Shown: positions 23,057-34,451, numbered from the stretch's first letter. The stretch: DNA of 64,000 nucleotides from Spongilla lacustris (GCA_949361645.1 OX442415.1:20491283-20555282); one strand, 5' to 3'. Translations and numbers: made by a program. The notes: a model not told the origin generated them from the sequence alone.

Positions 23057-23166
23057 TGTGGAATAAATGTATATGTATTGTTGTGTATGTTTGTTGTATG
23101 TTTGCGCATGCGCAGAGAGGGGAGGCTCTCTTTGGAATAAAGTGATATTGGGCCAATATTATTGCA
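23057..23166 (+). repeat. 5' LTR of the outer gypsy element
   Basis: TGTGGAATAAA...ATTGCA, 110 bp, immediately followed by the PBS. The matching copy is at 34452-34561. Confidence 0.8.
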
Positions 23167-23196
23167 TGGTGTCAGTAGTGGCTATGGATATTATTC

Positions 23197-23578
23197 ATGG
23201 CTGAATTTTATTTGTTACAACCGGGAGCTTTTGACTTCAAGAACCCACCATCCAGCATGTCCCAGGCAAACTGTTGTCTACTCCTGATGCATTCTCACGT
23301 GCACCTGGCCCCAGTGCTAAGACCGAGAAACAACTGGAAGAAGAAGCTGAACATCTTATGGAGTTATGCATCAATCACCTCCCAGCCAGCTGTGAACAGT
23401 TGCATCAATACCTCTGATGCTCAGTTAGCAGATCCAGTGTGCACTTCGATAATGTAATATTGTTGAAATTGTTGGCCGGAGAGACACCAAATTGAACCAT
23501 CGCTGAAACCATATTAGATAGTCCAAGAGGAGCTAACCATTCATGATAGTCTTCTACTGATTCAGAAATGTATTGTGG
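23197..23578 (+). pseudogene. outer gypsy: gag start fused to RNase H end and integrase linker
   Basis: MAEFYLLQPGAFDFKNPP resembles the start of invertebrate gypsy gag. About 20 codons later a different frame gives HVPGKLLSTPDAFSRAP, the C-terminal signature of gypsy RNase H, then a linker (LPASCEQLHQYL). Everything between is missing, so a deletion joined gag to RNase H near 23255. Stops and frameshifts follow until the Tc1-type element interrupts the linker at 23580. Confidence 0.65.
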
Positions 23579-23580
23579 TA

Positions 23581-26500
23581 CAGTGCTTATCACAAAGAGA
23601 GGGAAAAATGAATATTTCTAGTTTTTTAGCCATAACTCTGTAACCAAACGTGATGTGGAAAAACCAATTACATTTTTGGAATCACCATGTATTTTTATAT
23701 CATGCTGTGAATTTATGTTGTGTCACGTGATGTGCTATCGTTTCAGGACCACAACAAGTTACATAGGGTTAAAACTACAGGTTTTGTTTATAACTCTTGA
23801 ACGCAATGGAGTTAATGCTTCAAATTTACAGCACAACTGCACCATCATAGTCTGCATGTCCATGAGTAGTTTGATCATTGCATGCCCTCTAGTTATGGAG
23901 ATCGATTCAAGATTGTAAAAAATGGAAGGTGGGTAGCGGTTAAGGAAAAAACTCCAGAAAAGTTCCGAGGTAAGGTTTAATTCTTTGTTCGTTACATTGC
24001 AAAGTCCCTGTAGTTAATATATGGAACATTTTACTCTTATCCTTCATTGCGAACGTAAGTTGCAATTTGCCAAAGTTAAAAATTCGATTATCGGATAGAA
24101 ATTTTAACTTTTTTCCGTATACGTTAAAGTATTATCATCCACTTTGACGTCACAACGTATATCGTAATAACGCAATGGCTTCTGGCGCATGCAGCAGTTT
24201 CCAAGTCTGTGATTCCGTTTCTGGTACTGGTTCTTTTCAGAACCTACCTGATACATGCACACATGTATCGGGGGGTACCAGAAATAGAAAACGCAAAAGT
24301 TGGGAGGTGGAAGACATTCCTGTGGTGGTACACGAGCGGTCGAGCATGGGAAAGGCCAAGGAAGGGTTAAAAAAAATAGTCTGGAGACGGTCATCAAGAC
24401 CTAAAAAGGTTTGCGAAAAGGATGATGTACATACATCTTTGTTCTATCTTTTTCGTCACAGAAAAGTGTTTTTTGACAGTTGTGTTACCATATTGACCGA
24501 CTACATGGTGAGGCACACAACACTTGTAGAGCTGAAAGTATTTGCCTTGATTGTAATGTTTGTGGCAATGACGATGTGGGGGAAAAATATAACTGATGCT
24601 GCTACAATGGCTGCCACAGTTGTAGGTCATTCAGCCAAAGTAATACGCCATTGGGCATATAGCTACATAGTGTCAATATATGAAATGTCTCGTATAACAC
24701 AAGAAAACATCACAGATGATGATATTGAACATGTCTTAAGCTCAGATCGTGGTACTGCTTCTCCATGTCCTAATAGTCTTTTATGCGATGAAGATTTCAG
24801 GAATAAAGCAAGAGTTTGTACGCAATAACGCTTGCACTAAAGGAGAATCCAACCTAACAATTCGTATGTTTACTGAATGGGTGAAGGCTGAATACAGCAA
24901 AGAAATTTCCACAGCAACAGGAAATAGGTGGCTCTGTGAACTTGGCTTCAAGCGCATCCACCACCAAAAGGGAGTGTATTTCGATGGCCATGAACGCAAA
25001 GATGTAATCGAGGACAGGGAGAAAAATTTGAACATTTTGGCTGAACTCGATAAGATTACTATATGTAAAAGCAACCCCAATCCATTACTTGTTAATGGGC
25101 AAAAACCATTAATTAGGGTTGTACACGATGAAAGCACATTTTATGCTAACTGTGACCAATCATACTTTTGGGCTGATGCACACACCAGTGTTATTAAACA
25201 GAAATCACTTGGCCAGTCAATCATGATATCAGATTTTATTGAAGAAGTGGATGGTTTTCTAACTTTTCAAGGACATTCAGCTCGTGTTTCTCTTGAAATA
25301 CAAAAGGATGGGTACTTTGATAATGACAAGTTGATGAGACAAGTCGAAAGGACAGTCGATATATTTGAAAGCAAATATCCATTTGCACGTGCACTGTTTT
25401 TATTTGACAATGCGCCATCTAACAGGAAAATGGCAGACAATCAACTTAACGCAGATTTAATGAATGTTTATCCTGGAGGAAAGCAACCATTAATGAGGGA
25501 TACCGAGTGGGCTGGAGAGATTCAAACAATGGTGCTCCCTGATGGACAGGCCAAAGGTATGAAACTAGTCCTTGAGGAAAGAGGCGTTGATACAACAGGC
25601 ATGAAAGCTATTGAGATGAGAGATATTCTTAAAGGTTTTGATGATTTTAAAGCTTCAAAAACAATTTTAGAAGAATACATTGAAATGAGAGGGCACTTTT
25701 GCCTATATATACCAAAATACCATTGTGAATTAAGTCCAATAGAAAGAGTTTGGTGTTTTGCCAAAAAACATACTCGAGCTTATGCGGACGGAAGGATCAC
25801 AAAGCTACGAAAAATTGTGCCTGAGGGATTGAGTTTGTGTTCAACACCAACGATTCAGAAGTATTTTGCAACTTGTAGAGACTATGAACAAGCATATAAA
25901 AACGGATCCACTGGGAAAGATGTGGATCTGCAAGTTAAAGTGTATAAATCACATAGGAGAGTTTTTGATTCTACATGTACTTAGGGCTTGATGTTTGTTT
26001 TAAATATGTACATGTATGTGTATGTTTCGCGCTAAGTATACAACCATGCATAATTTGATTCAGTTGATGAAATGCCATATACCCAACGCTGCCTCACCTG
26101 TTGAGAACACAAATTTTGTCTATGTAGAACAGGCATTCTTTACGCTTCGTGAAATACAGTTTAACAGTATCACATCGAATACTCGACAAAATCAAAGTAA
26201 CGCGTCATCACTATAATGACATCATGTTTTGATACGTCATCAAAAATCAAAATTTCTATCTGATAATCGAATTTTTAACTTCAGCAAATTGCAACTTACG
26301 ATCGCAATGAAGGATAAGAGTAAAATGTTCCATATATTAACTACAGGGACTTTGCAATGTAATAACAAAGAATTAAACCTTACCTCGGAACTTTTCTGGA
26401 CTTTTTTCCTTAACCGCTACCCACCTTCCATTTTTTACAATCTTGAACCGATCTCCATAACTAGAGGGCGCGCAATGATCAAACTACCCATGGACATCAG

Positions 26501-26771
26501 ACTATGATGGTGCAGTTGTGCTGTAAATTTGAAGCATTAACTCCATTGCGTTGAAGAGTTATAAACAAAACCTGTAGTTTTAACCTTATGTAACTTGTTG
26601 TGGTCCTGAAACGATAACACACCACGTGACACAACATAAATTCACAGTATGATACAAAAATACATGCTGATTCCAAAAATGTAATTGGTTTTTCCACATC
26701 ACGTTTGGTTACAGAGTTATGGCTAAAAAACTATAATTTTTCATTTTTCCCTCTCTTTGTGAGAAGCACTG
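23581..26771 (+). mobile_element. Tc1/mariner-superfamily DNA transposon with about 525-bp TIRs, TA target duplication
   Basis: It begins CAGTGCTTATCACAAAGAGA and ends with the reverse complement, one mismatch in the first 20. The inverted repeats extend to 24106 on the left and from 26250 on the right. TA at 23579-23580 and 26772-26773 is the target duplication: the host gypsy frame reads directly from one side to the other when the element and one TA are ignored. A DDE transposase occupies 24175-25984. The very long TIRs are unusual for the superfamily. Confidence 0.9.
24175..25984 (+). pseudogene. Tc1/mariner-superfamily DDE transposase, one frameshift
   Basis: The N-terminal ORF (24175-24828) and the C-terminal ORF (24749-25984, 411 codons) overlap by 80 bp. 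Sense continuity switches frame at about 24800-24820, so a single-base change has split the gene. The C-terminal ORF has the DDE signature: D127 in RVVHDESTFY, D220 in LFLFDNAPSN, and E332 in CELSPIERVW, the IS630/Tc1 'NPIE-x-x-W' block. D-D spacing is normal (92), but D220 to E332 holds 111 residues instead of about 34. The extra segment includes LVLEERGVDTTGMKAIEMRD, resembling a SAP/HeH-type helix pair. GVYFDGHERKDV upstream is a further family motif. Related DDE_3-like proteins occur in invertebrates and fungi. Confidence 0.85.
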
Positions 26772-26773
26772 TA

Positions 26774-27284
26774 CCTGCATCACTCCAACGAGAAACTCTT
26801 CTGAAACTTCACCAAGGGCACCAGGGCCTCCAAAGATGCCGATTGAGAGCACAATACTCTGTATGGTGGCCAGGCATATCACATCAAATAAAGGAGCTGA
26901 TTGAACAGTGCTCAGTGTGTGTATAGAACTGCGTACCTCGCTGTGAACCTCTAGATCTGATGCCAACACCTCTCCCAGACTTCCCCTGGCAAAAGGTTGC
27001 CATTTACACTCAATGGGTCTTGCTACTTGATTATCGTTGATTATTTTTCAAGGTATCCAGAAGTTATTAAGCTTCGAACAAAACTAGCAGTAGCATCATT
27101 GAGGCAGTAAAATCTGTGTTCTCTAGACATGTCATCCCAGAGACTGTTTTCAGTGACAATGGGCCGCAGTTTTCTTCTATAAATTTGCAGCAGATTATAG
27201 TTTCCAGCACACTACTAGCAGTCCACACTTTCCTCAAAGCAATGGCCTAGCTGAATGTAAAGTACAAACTGTTAAGAATCTTGA
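26774..27284 (+). pseudogene. outer gypsy integrase, zinc finger and core part
   Basis: VPASLQRETLLKLHQGHQG and WWPGISHQIKELIEQCSVC carry the H2C2 zinc finger of gypsy integrases. Further on, VIPETVFSDNGPQFSS is the second catalytic-Asp block, and SNGLAE the Glu block. Stops and frameshifts are frequent. The frame is interrupted at 27289 by the inner LTR retrotransposon and resumes after 33949. Confidence 0.8.
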
Positions 27285-27289
27285 TCCAT

Positions 27290-27537
27290 TGTGGCGGACT
27301 GAATAATTAGCACCTACTTTGTGTGTTTATGTACGTATAGGGGAATTCCCCTGTATGGACTCCATTGTGCGCAGGCCTACGACACTCCTGTGGGGTGCCT
27401 GGCCTCTGCGCTGGGGAGGTGCTTTGTGTGCATGCCAATTTCCTTCGATGTTCAAGTGATATTAAAGTGCTGTGTCCCCTAGCTGTGTACGTGGTCTCGG
27501 GTAGTATCGTAGCTAGCGTTGGCGTTAATCATTCACA
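27290..27537 (+). repeat. 5' LTR of the Gmr1-like element
   Basis: TGTGGCGGACTGAATAATTA...TTCACA. It closely matches 33695-33944, with about a dozen differences visible by eye. Confidence 0.9.
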
Positions 27538-27654
27538 AGTGGTGGCAGCTCGGCGGGATAGTCGTCAGTCAGAAGCTGAGAGGACCCTATCGTCAAATCG
27601 GATGACCACACGTTCCTATACTAGCAGAACGATCGAGAGACAGGCAGACACGGA

Positions 27655-29277
27655 CATGGAGCAGGGGCTAGCTGGACTTACGGATCTCTTGAGGGCAATG
27701 CTTGAGGAGAGGAAGCAGAAAGAGGAAGAAGAAGCGAGAAGGCGAGAGCAAGAGAGACGTGATCAGGAAGAAGAAAGCAGGCAAGCAGAGGCACAGAAGG
27801 AGTTAGAGAGATAGGAGTGCGAAGAGGAAAAAAGACAAGCAGAGGCGCAGAGGGATTTGGAGAGACAGGAGCGCGACAAGGAACTGCGTATGCAGATGGA
27901 GTTGTTAGTCAAACTAGTAGAAGCTAAGAAGACGGAGTCTTCAGAGCCTACTTAGGATGGGTGAAAATGAGCTCCGTGTGGTAAAGCTGACTGATCGTGA
28001 TGATATAGAGGCTTACCTCACGACTTTTGAAAGATTGATGGCGACTTATAGCGTTTCTCGGGCCAAGTGGATATTCAAGTTAGCGCCACAGCTCACCGGG
28101 AAGACACAGCAGGCGTATGCAGCGTTGACGACGGAGGTTGCTCTCAGCTACGATGCAGTAAAGGCGGCCATCCTCAGACGCTATGATATAACGGAGGAGA
28201 CTTATCGTGCAGCAGTTCGGAGCAACGAGGAGTCGCATCGGGACCTGTCCATACGTCTGGGCGATCTAGCCAATAAGTGGCTCAGAGGACAATGGTGGAT
28301 ACAGGAATTGGGAGGGGGGGGGGGCGAAGTAGCAGGCGGGGCCGCCCCGGGGAGGGTGCGAGAGGGGGGCACCCCTCCCGCCCAGCTAGGGGGTGTGTGG
28401 AGCGTTGTAAGCTCCCCCATCGGGGTCTGGGGCTCTGCCCCAGAAGCCAACGCTTTTTGCGTAGAAAACCCCCCAAAAAGTACGTAGAAACTGCACTAAA
28501 AATGTAACTACAGATCGAGGCTGGGGAGCGACAGATCAAGAGCTCAGCCACTATGTGTTCAATGCGCCGATGCATGAAGTTGAACTCACCGTTTATTCGT
28601 TTAGAAAATATTGAAATACTACTTTTTTCATATGTTCACATGACGCGTGGGCGTTAATTTCTTTGTTTGCCTCCTGCTCGGTTTTTGGTACTTTTCAATG
28701 TGCTCTCTAGAGAGAAAATTGAATAACATACGCTAAACGGCCGGCTAATGATCTCTGCCTGTACTTCTATTGTAAAGCCGAATGTTATTACGTCACGCGA
28801 TAAAAGTAATCATTGGCCCTGACCCATGTATCATTATGTACGTAGGCGTACGTATAGGCCAGTTCTGCCGTAGCTATATCTCTGCGCTGCGTTTGCATAT
28901 GTTCGCGTACACATAGTCACATGTACGTATATACGTAGGGGCGGGACCCTCGGGGGGGGGGGGGGGATGGGGGGGGCACAGGCCCGTTGTGCCCCCTCCC
29001 CCCCCCCCCCCCTGGATCCGCTACTGGAGAAGTGAACACTGTGGAGCTGGTAAAGGAAGACATAATCCAGGAGCAGTTGCTGAACACCCTTACACCTGCT
29101 GTTCGGGTCTGGGTAAAGGAACGGAAGCCAAAGATAGCTTTGGAAGCAGGGCTGCTAGCCGACGACTACGCAGAGGCAAGGAGGCAGTCTACTAAGGACG
29201 ACCAAGTCATTAGTGTGCCAGGGACAAGCGACCTTTCAGGCCGGGACATTGGCGTGGAGACTATCTATCTACCGTAA
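27655..29277 (+). pseudogene. Gmr1-like gag, interrupted by a DNA transposon
   Basis: ATG 27655 opens a Glu/Arg/Gln-rich coiled coil broken by TAG near 27812 and a frame change near 27955. The capsid-like part follows (DDIEAYLTTFERLMATYSV, KLAPQLTGKTQQAYAAL, ILRRYDITEETYR). At 28289 the hAT-like insert begins. Gag resumes at 29027 with EVNTVELVKEDIIQEQLLNT. The capsid resembles SCAN-like gag of gypsy elements. Confidence 0.8.
28290..29026. mobile_element. hAT-like non-autonomous insertion in gag
   Basis: The ends CAATGGTGGATACAGG and CCTGGATCCGCTACTG are imperfect inverted repeats of the CAGTGGCGGATCCAGG type, common at hAT termini. The G-rich then C-rich subterminal tracts are also inverted. 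The flanks share only GGA(C/G)AA-like bases, so the duplication is eroded or uncertain. The 737-bp insert has no coding signature. Gag homology stops exactly at its left edge and resumes at its right. Confidence 0.7.
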
Positions 29278-30043
29278 CATGCTATAAGTGTGGGAAACAG
29301 GGGGATGTGGCTTCAAGGTGCCCCAAGAAGGCCATGTACTGTGTCAATGGTCGTCACTGCAACTCTACACATCAGAGAGTGGGACTGGTGGAAGGAAGAG
29401 AGGTGAAGGATATCATGCTGGTCACTGGGTGCTCTAAGACCATTGTCCACCACAGCCTGGTACCTGAGAAGAAGCTGGTGACAGGCGAAGCAGTTACTAT
29501 ACGGTGTGCACATGGAGACAGTGTACTCTACCCTCTTGCAAATGTCAACCTGGTGGTAGATGGAGTTCCACTGACTATGGAGGCTGCAGTGTCTAAATCA
29601 CTACCAGTGTCTGTGCTCCTGGGAACTGACGTACCTGAGTAGGCTAGGTTTGTAGGAGGCAAGGCCCGTGGCACCAGGCGACAAGGCAACGAAGCTTGGA
29701 TGGTAGTGACACGAGCTGGGCAAGGAAGCAAGAGGAGGAAGAGAAGACTCTCCTACAGAAGAAGAAAGACTCTCAAGTGAGGCCATCACCGGTGGAGACT
29801 GAACTGGCAGAGGCACAGGCTGTAGGTGCTGGAGGTGCAGAGATGGAATGTGCAGAGACACCGCAGGGTTGCACCTTGGATGACGATTTGTTCAGTGGTG
29901 GTCGATCTAAGGTGAAGTTGACCAGAAGCCAGAAGAGGGCTCAGAAGCAGCGGCACCAACACAAGATGGGAGCTGGTGCGCTAGATATCTCAGCTGTGGA
30001 GCTACAGATGCTGCAGAAGGAGGACCCCTCCATGGCTAACTAG
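29278..30043 (+). pseudogene. Gmr1-like nucleocapsid knuckle, protease and linker
   Basis: CYKCGKQGDVASRC has the CCHC spacing, but the His is Asp. The protease block reads LVTGCSKTIVHHSLV where DTG is expected, so the catalytic Asp is lost; the flap and LLGTD block follow. A charged linker (29696-30043) leads toward integrase. Both active-site losses show decay. Confidence 0.75.
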
Positions 30044-30049
30044 AAGATT

Positions 30050-31170
30050 GGAGCTGGAGAGCTGCAGGAAACCCACTATTACCGTTCAGATGGACTTCTT
30101 TACAGGCAGTGGATACCCAGGGGATGTAATGCAGAGTTGGCTGTGGATCAGCTGGTTCTTCCTACTCGGTGTCGGAAGGCTGTGCTCCAACTGGCGCACG
30201 AGGTGCCAATTGCAGGACACTTAGTCAAGCACAAGACGGCCAAGAGGATCCTATGCAGGTTCTACTGGCCTACTCTTGACAAGGACGTAGAGGATTTCTG
30301 CAAAAGTTGCTAGGTTTGTCAGAAAAGTGATCAAGGCTCCACTTATTCCATTACCTGTGGCGACAGAACCCTTCAGGCGCGTGGCGATGGACATAGTGGG
30401 CCCACTACCTAGGACCAAATCAGGTAACCGGTACATTCTCGTGTTGTGCGATTACGCCACTCGGTATCCTGAGGCTGTACCAGTCAAGGCGTTGATGCAG
30501 AGCCAATTGCAGAAGAGCTGGTCCGGATATTTGCTTGGGTTGGCATACCTGAAGAGATGCTGACTGATCAGGGGAGTAATTTTACCTCACAGCTGCTGTC
30601 AGAAATCTACCAGTTTCTACATGTGCACCCAATATGGACATCTCCCTATCATCCACAGACAGACGGTCTTGTTGAGCGATTCAACAAAACCCTCAAGGGA
30701 AGGTTGCGGCTGAAGATGAACTGAACTGGGACAAGTGGTTGCCATACCTGCGGTTTGCGTACCGGGAAGTTCCCCAAGACTCTACTGGGTTCTCACCTTT
30801 TGAACGTCTATACGGCTGGGCAGTTCGAGGATCTTTGGACATCCTCAAGGAGTCGTGGAAGGAGCCCAAGAAGTGGTGACAACGTGGTGTCTTATGTGTT
30901 GGCTGTACAGCAGAAATTGGCAAGCATGTCTGACGTGGTGAGAGAGAACCTCGGTGAAGCCCAAAGAAGGCAGAAAGTCTGGTACGACCAGAATGCATGC
31001 CAGAGGGAATTTAAGCCTGGAGACCTTGTGCTGGTGCTACTTCCTACTTCAGCAGGATCTCTGACTGCACAATGGCAGGGGCCGTATCCAGTGCTTCACA
31101 GGATCGGCAGTGTGAAGTACTTGGTAGATATGCATGACCTTCCATGTCAACATGCTAAAGAAGTGGAACA
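30050..31170 (+). pseudogene. Gmr1-like integrase (upstream of RT)
   Basis: The H2C2 finger is HEVPIAGH...CKSC-stop-VCQK, with TAG between the cysteines near 30312. The core has VAMDIVGPLPRTKSGNRYI (first Asp), LTDQGSNFTSQLL (second Asp) and YHPQTDGLVERFN (Glu). Frameshifts lie near 30525, 30700 and 30860. The C-terminal region (VRENLGEAQRRQKVWYD, FKPGDLVLVLLP, FHVNMLKKW) is the gypsy integrase SH3-like end. It runs in frame into the RT leader. Confidence 0.85.
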
Positions 31171-31663
31171 CCACGACGTATGGGAACTACTGGGCAGAGG
31201 CAGACAGAGAGGACTGGACAGAGGAGGAAGAGGAGATTCCTGAGTGGAGAGGAGGTGGTGAAGGTGACTCCAAGGTTGGCGACCAGCTATCCAAAACTCA
31301 GAGAGGGCAATTGAAGGAACTGCTGACGGATTTTGTGAATGTCATGAGCAACAACCCTGGACGAACAACTGTGGTGGAACACCAGGTGATGACTACAGGC
31401 ACCAGACCAGTCAGACTGTCACCTTACCGACTCTTCCTCATGCGTATCGAGACCTGGTACATAATGAGGTACAGGAGATGCTGGATGCGGGGATCATTGA
31501 ACCTTCATCAAGCGAGTGGGCATCTCCAATTGTGTCAACAAGAATGATGGCACGCTTAAGGCTATGTATTGACTACTGGCGGCTGAATGCTGAGTCACAG
31601 ATGGACGCATACCCTATGCCCAGGATAGATGACCTCATCGATTGGCTGGGCAAGGCAAAGTTA

Positions 31664-32661
31664 AAGGGAGGCTGAACTGGAAAAACAAGTGCCCTTCATA
31701 TCAAGGATAATCACTAGTATAGACTACAGTTTTTTTACAAGCTTTGTTTGGGAGATATTCAACTTTAGAATACGAAATTAGTCATGTGACAACGCGTCAC
31801 TTGGATCTAATTATTAAAACGGCTTAAATTATATACCATTATTCGTGTTTTAGAAATTAATGGTGCCGTTAGTGGATGCTCTTACAAGCGTAACAAAGCC
31901 TGATTCCTTTACGCAGTGCTGTTCTACTTAACCTTGTGAGCTTTGGGATGAGCTTCTCATGTCATAGCGTACGTGTGTTCATAGTGGCGATGTGCTGAGC
32001 CCTCGCTATACCCATACGTATGAACTTTTCCTGTTGGACTTTACCTTTGCATGCGCTAGCTAAGGCAACGTAATTGTCTCCCCTCTCACTGTCACGGTAC
32101 CAGCTAAAGTGACGCGAAGCACTAGGCCTAGGACTATAGCGGTACGTTTTTAAATAAGCAGACTGGCAAATTCAGGGTGATCCAAAGTATAGGCAAACCG
32201 TCCTGATTCTTGAGATATTACGTCCTCCAACCCTCCAACTCCTGGCAGCACACGCACATATATAGATACACACACACACACGCACGCACAAACACACACA
32301 CGCACGCACACGCGCGCGCACACACGCGCGCACACACAGACACACTGACAGTGCGCGCAGGTGGAGGGTTTCAGTGTTCGTCGCTCTGGTACTGTCATGT
32401 TCATGGCCCGTCGTACGTAGCGAGTCGTAAATACGATCGTACTGTACGTATTACTGCCATGCGCCAATAGGTAAGTTAATACTGTCTTTTAATTAATAAT
32501 TGGATCCAAGTGACGCGCTATGACACAAAACTTTTGTAAGCTTATATCTTTACAAGTAAACAAGTTTAAGGCATAAGAATTGGACTATAAGCCTATCAGG
32601 TAGAGTACATCCATTTAAGAAAATAAAAAAAATTACGAAAAAAGCCAGTTCAGCCTCCCTT
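31664..32661. mobile_element. 998-bp non-autonomous TIR element, TA duplication, in RT
   Basis: AAGGGAGGCTGAACTGG and its exact complement form the ends. TA flanks both (31662-31663 and 32662-32663). Imperfect inverted similarity extends about 170 bp inward, including CGCGTCACTTGGATC near 31789 and its complement near 32503. Ignoring the insert and one TA leaves the RT frame continuous. TA duplication suggests mobilisation by a Tc1/mariner-type transposase. A CA-rich tract (32262-32340) sits in the middle. Confidence 0.88.
32262..32340. repeat. (CA)n/(CG)n microsatellite
   Basis: Alternating CACACGCACG-type tract of about 80 bp inside the TA-flanked element. It has Z-DNA-forming potential. 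Confidence 0.85.
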
Positions 32662-33694
32662 TATTAAAAACGCTTGATCTCACGAGGGGTTACTGGCAAG
32701 TGCCTATGGCCAGCACATCCAGACATCTCACAGCCTTCACAACACCTTTTGGCCTTTTCCAGTTTAAAGTGATGCCGTTTGGTCTGCAGGGAGCGCCAGC
32801 AACCTTCCAGAGGTTGATCGATCGCGTCTTGAAGGGAATGGAGAGCTATGTGGCGGCCTACATAGATGATCTGGTGATCCACAGCAGAACCTGGGGGAAC
32901 ACTTGGCACAAATACGGAGTGTGTTGCAGCGACTGCGTGAAGCTGGACTCACTGCCAAACCATCAAAATGTCAATTTGGGATGGCCCAATGTGTGTACCT
33001 TGGCCACATTGTCGGCAATGGCATGGTGCAACCTGAAAGGAGTAAGCTGCAGGGTGTTGAGGCTTTCTCCAACCCCAAGACTAAGAAGGAAGTTCGCTGT
33101 TTCCTTGGGCTGACAGGATACTATAGGAAATTTATCCCTGATTATGCCAGCATCGCAGCTTCTCTGACGGACCTTACTAAGAAGACTTCACCTAACCAGG
33201 TGTTGTGGAAAGAAAGGTGTGAGGCAGCGTTCAAGAGACTGAAGGATCTACTGTGTAGTGCCCCTGTTCTGCAGAGCCCAGACTTTGAGAGGGACTTTGT
33301 GCTGCAAACGGATGCCTCAGATGTTGGTGTTGGAGCAGTGTATAGCCAGGTGGATGACACGGGAGCAGACCACCCAGTGGCTTACTTCAGCCGAAAGCTA
33401 CTTCCGAGGGACCAGAAGTATTCGACCATTGAAAAGGAGTGTCTTGCCATCAAGTTGGCTACTCAAGCATTCAGAGTGTACCTCCTTGGCAAACCGTTTG
33501 TTGTTCAGACTCATCATCGGGCATTGGAGTGGCTGGACCGTCTGGAGGAGAATAATGCTAAGTTGTCAAGGTGGAGCATCGCACTGCAGCCGTTTAAGTT
33601 TCAAGTCCGCCATTGACCAGGAAAGAACAACAGCAATGCTGACTCCCTTTCTCGTCTCCCGACAAAATGACCTTTGTCAAGAAGGAGCGAGGTG

Positions 33695-33944
33695 TGTGGC
33701 GGACTGACTAATTAGCACCTACTTTCTGTGTGTTTATAAACGTGTAGGGGAATTCTCCTGTATGGACTCTATTGTGCGCAGGCCTACGACGCCCCTGCGG
33801 GGTGCCTGGCCTCTGCGCTGGGGAGGCGCTTTGTGTGCATGACAATTTCCTTCGATGTTCGAGTGATATTAAAGAGCCGTGTCCCCTAGCTGTGTACGTG
33901 GTCTCGGGTAGTATTGTTGCTAGCGTTGGTGTTAATCCTTCACG
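33695..33944 (+). repeat. 3' LTR of the Gmr1-like element
   Basis: TGTGGCGGACTGACTAATTA...TTCACG. The final base differs from the canonical CA end. A purine-rich tract (AAGAAGGAGCGAGG) precedes it. Confidence 0.9.
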
Positions 33945-34375
33945 TCCATACTTGGCTATTGCGAACAGCTTTACCACAGGTCAGTCACTGATCAGATGAA
34001 TCCTGAGTTGCCCTACCTGAAGTAATTTTGAGTGCAGGATCAGGAATTTATTAAGCTCCAACAAAAGGCAAACTTTGACAGACATCATATTGCGCACCAA
34101 CTTCCCTACATGTGTATATCCCAGATGGGACGGATGTGTGGATCACTACTGACAGAGCAGATCCTATACCAGGGATTGTAGTGGGAAAAGCAGCAACACC
34201 TCCTTCATACCTAGTTGAGACAGAGGGTGGGGCAGTTCAGCATAATAAACGTCACCTCAATGTTGTGCCAAGTCCTGTGGAGCAGACAGAAGAGCAGACA
34301 GTTGTTCCACAACAGCAAGACCAGAACCTAGTTGGAGAAAGTCGCCACCCAAACTGTCCAAGTCCCCCACGTTGA
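33945..34375 (+). pseudogene. outer gypsy integrase, C-terminal part
   Basis: After the second TCCAT copy the frame continues DPYLAIANSFTTGQ-like sequence. Then, after frame changes, YIPDGTDVWITTDRADPIPG and YLVETEGGAVQHNKRHL follow: the gypsy integrase C-terminal SH3-like region with its conserved RRNRRHL-type end. Confidence 0.75.
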
Positions 34376-34451
34376 ATCATGACCAGATCACAAGCAGGAA
34401 CTGTGATCTGACCACCAGATAGATTTTGATCCATGTCCCTAGGAAGGGAGA

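Larger units (their letters stand above)
31174..33640 (+). pseudogene. Gmr1-like reverse transcriptase and RNase H
   Basis: The leader LKELLTDFVNVMSNNPGRT and TRPVRLSPYR begin RT. Then IEPSSSEWASPIV and IDYWRLNAESQMDAYPMP follow, interrupted at 31663 by a TA-flanked element. RT resumes at 32664 with TLDLTRGYWQVPMA, TTPFGLFQFKVMPFGLQGAP and the YIDD box (near 32862). After a frameshift near 32890 come CVYLGHIVGNG, FLGLTGYYRKFIP and RNase H (QTDASDVGVGAVYSQ, STIEKECLAI, RALEWL), ending HXPGKNNSNADSLSRL in a shifted frame. Confidence 0.9.
27290..33944 (+). mobile_element. inner LTR retrotransposon, Gmr1-like (gypsy sequences, integrase before reverse transcriptase)
   Basis: The LTRs are 27290-27537 (248 bp) and 33695-33944 (250 bp). 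The 5-bp duplication TCCAT lies at 27285-27289 and 33945-33949. The PBS starts near 27540 (TGGTGGCAGC). Coding order is gag, zinc knuckle, protease, integrase, RT, RNase H. One continuous ORF (31134-31547) spans the end of integrase and the start of RT, so the order is real and not a rearrangement. This Copia-like order with gypsy-type domains is known for Gmr1-like elements. All ORFs are broken, and two DNA transposons (28290-29026 and 31664-32661) sit inside. The close LTRs suggest a fairly recent insertion. Confidence 0.9.

Noticed and set aside
23405..23593. Minus-strand ORF left of the Tc1-type element
   Set aside because: Antisense to the gypsy RNase H-integrase linker that reads on the plus strand.
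28987..29195. Pro-rich plus-strand starts at the C run
   Set aside because: They arise from the poly-C end of the hAT-like insert running into gag.
18900..32340. CA-rich tracts as possible CRISPR or telomere-like arrays
   Set aside because: Simple dinucleotide microsatellites without spacers; the host is eukaryotic.
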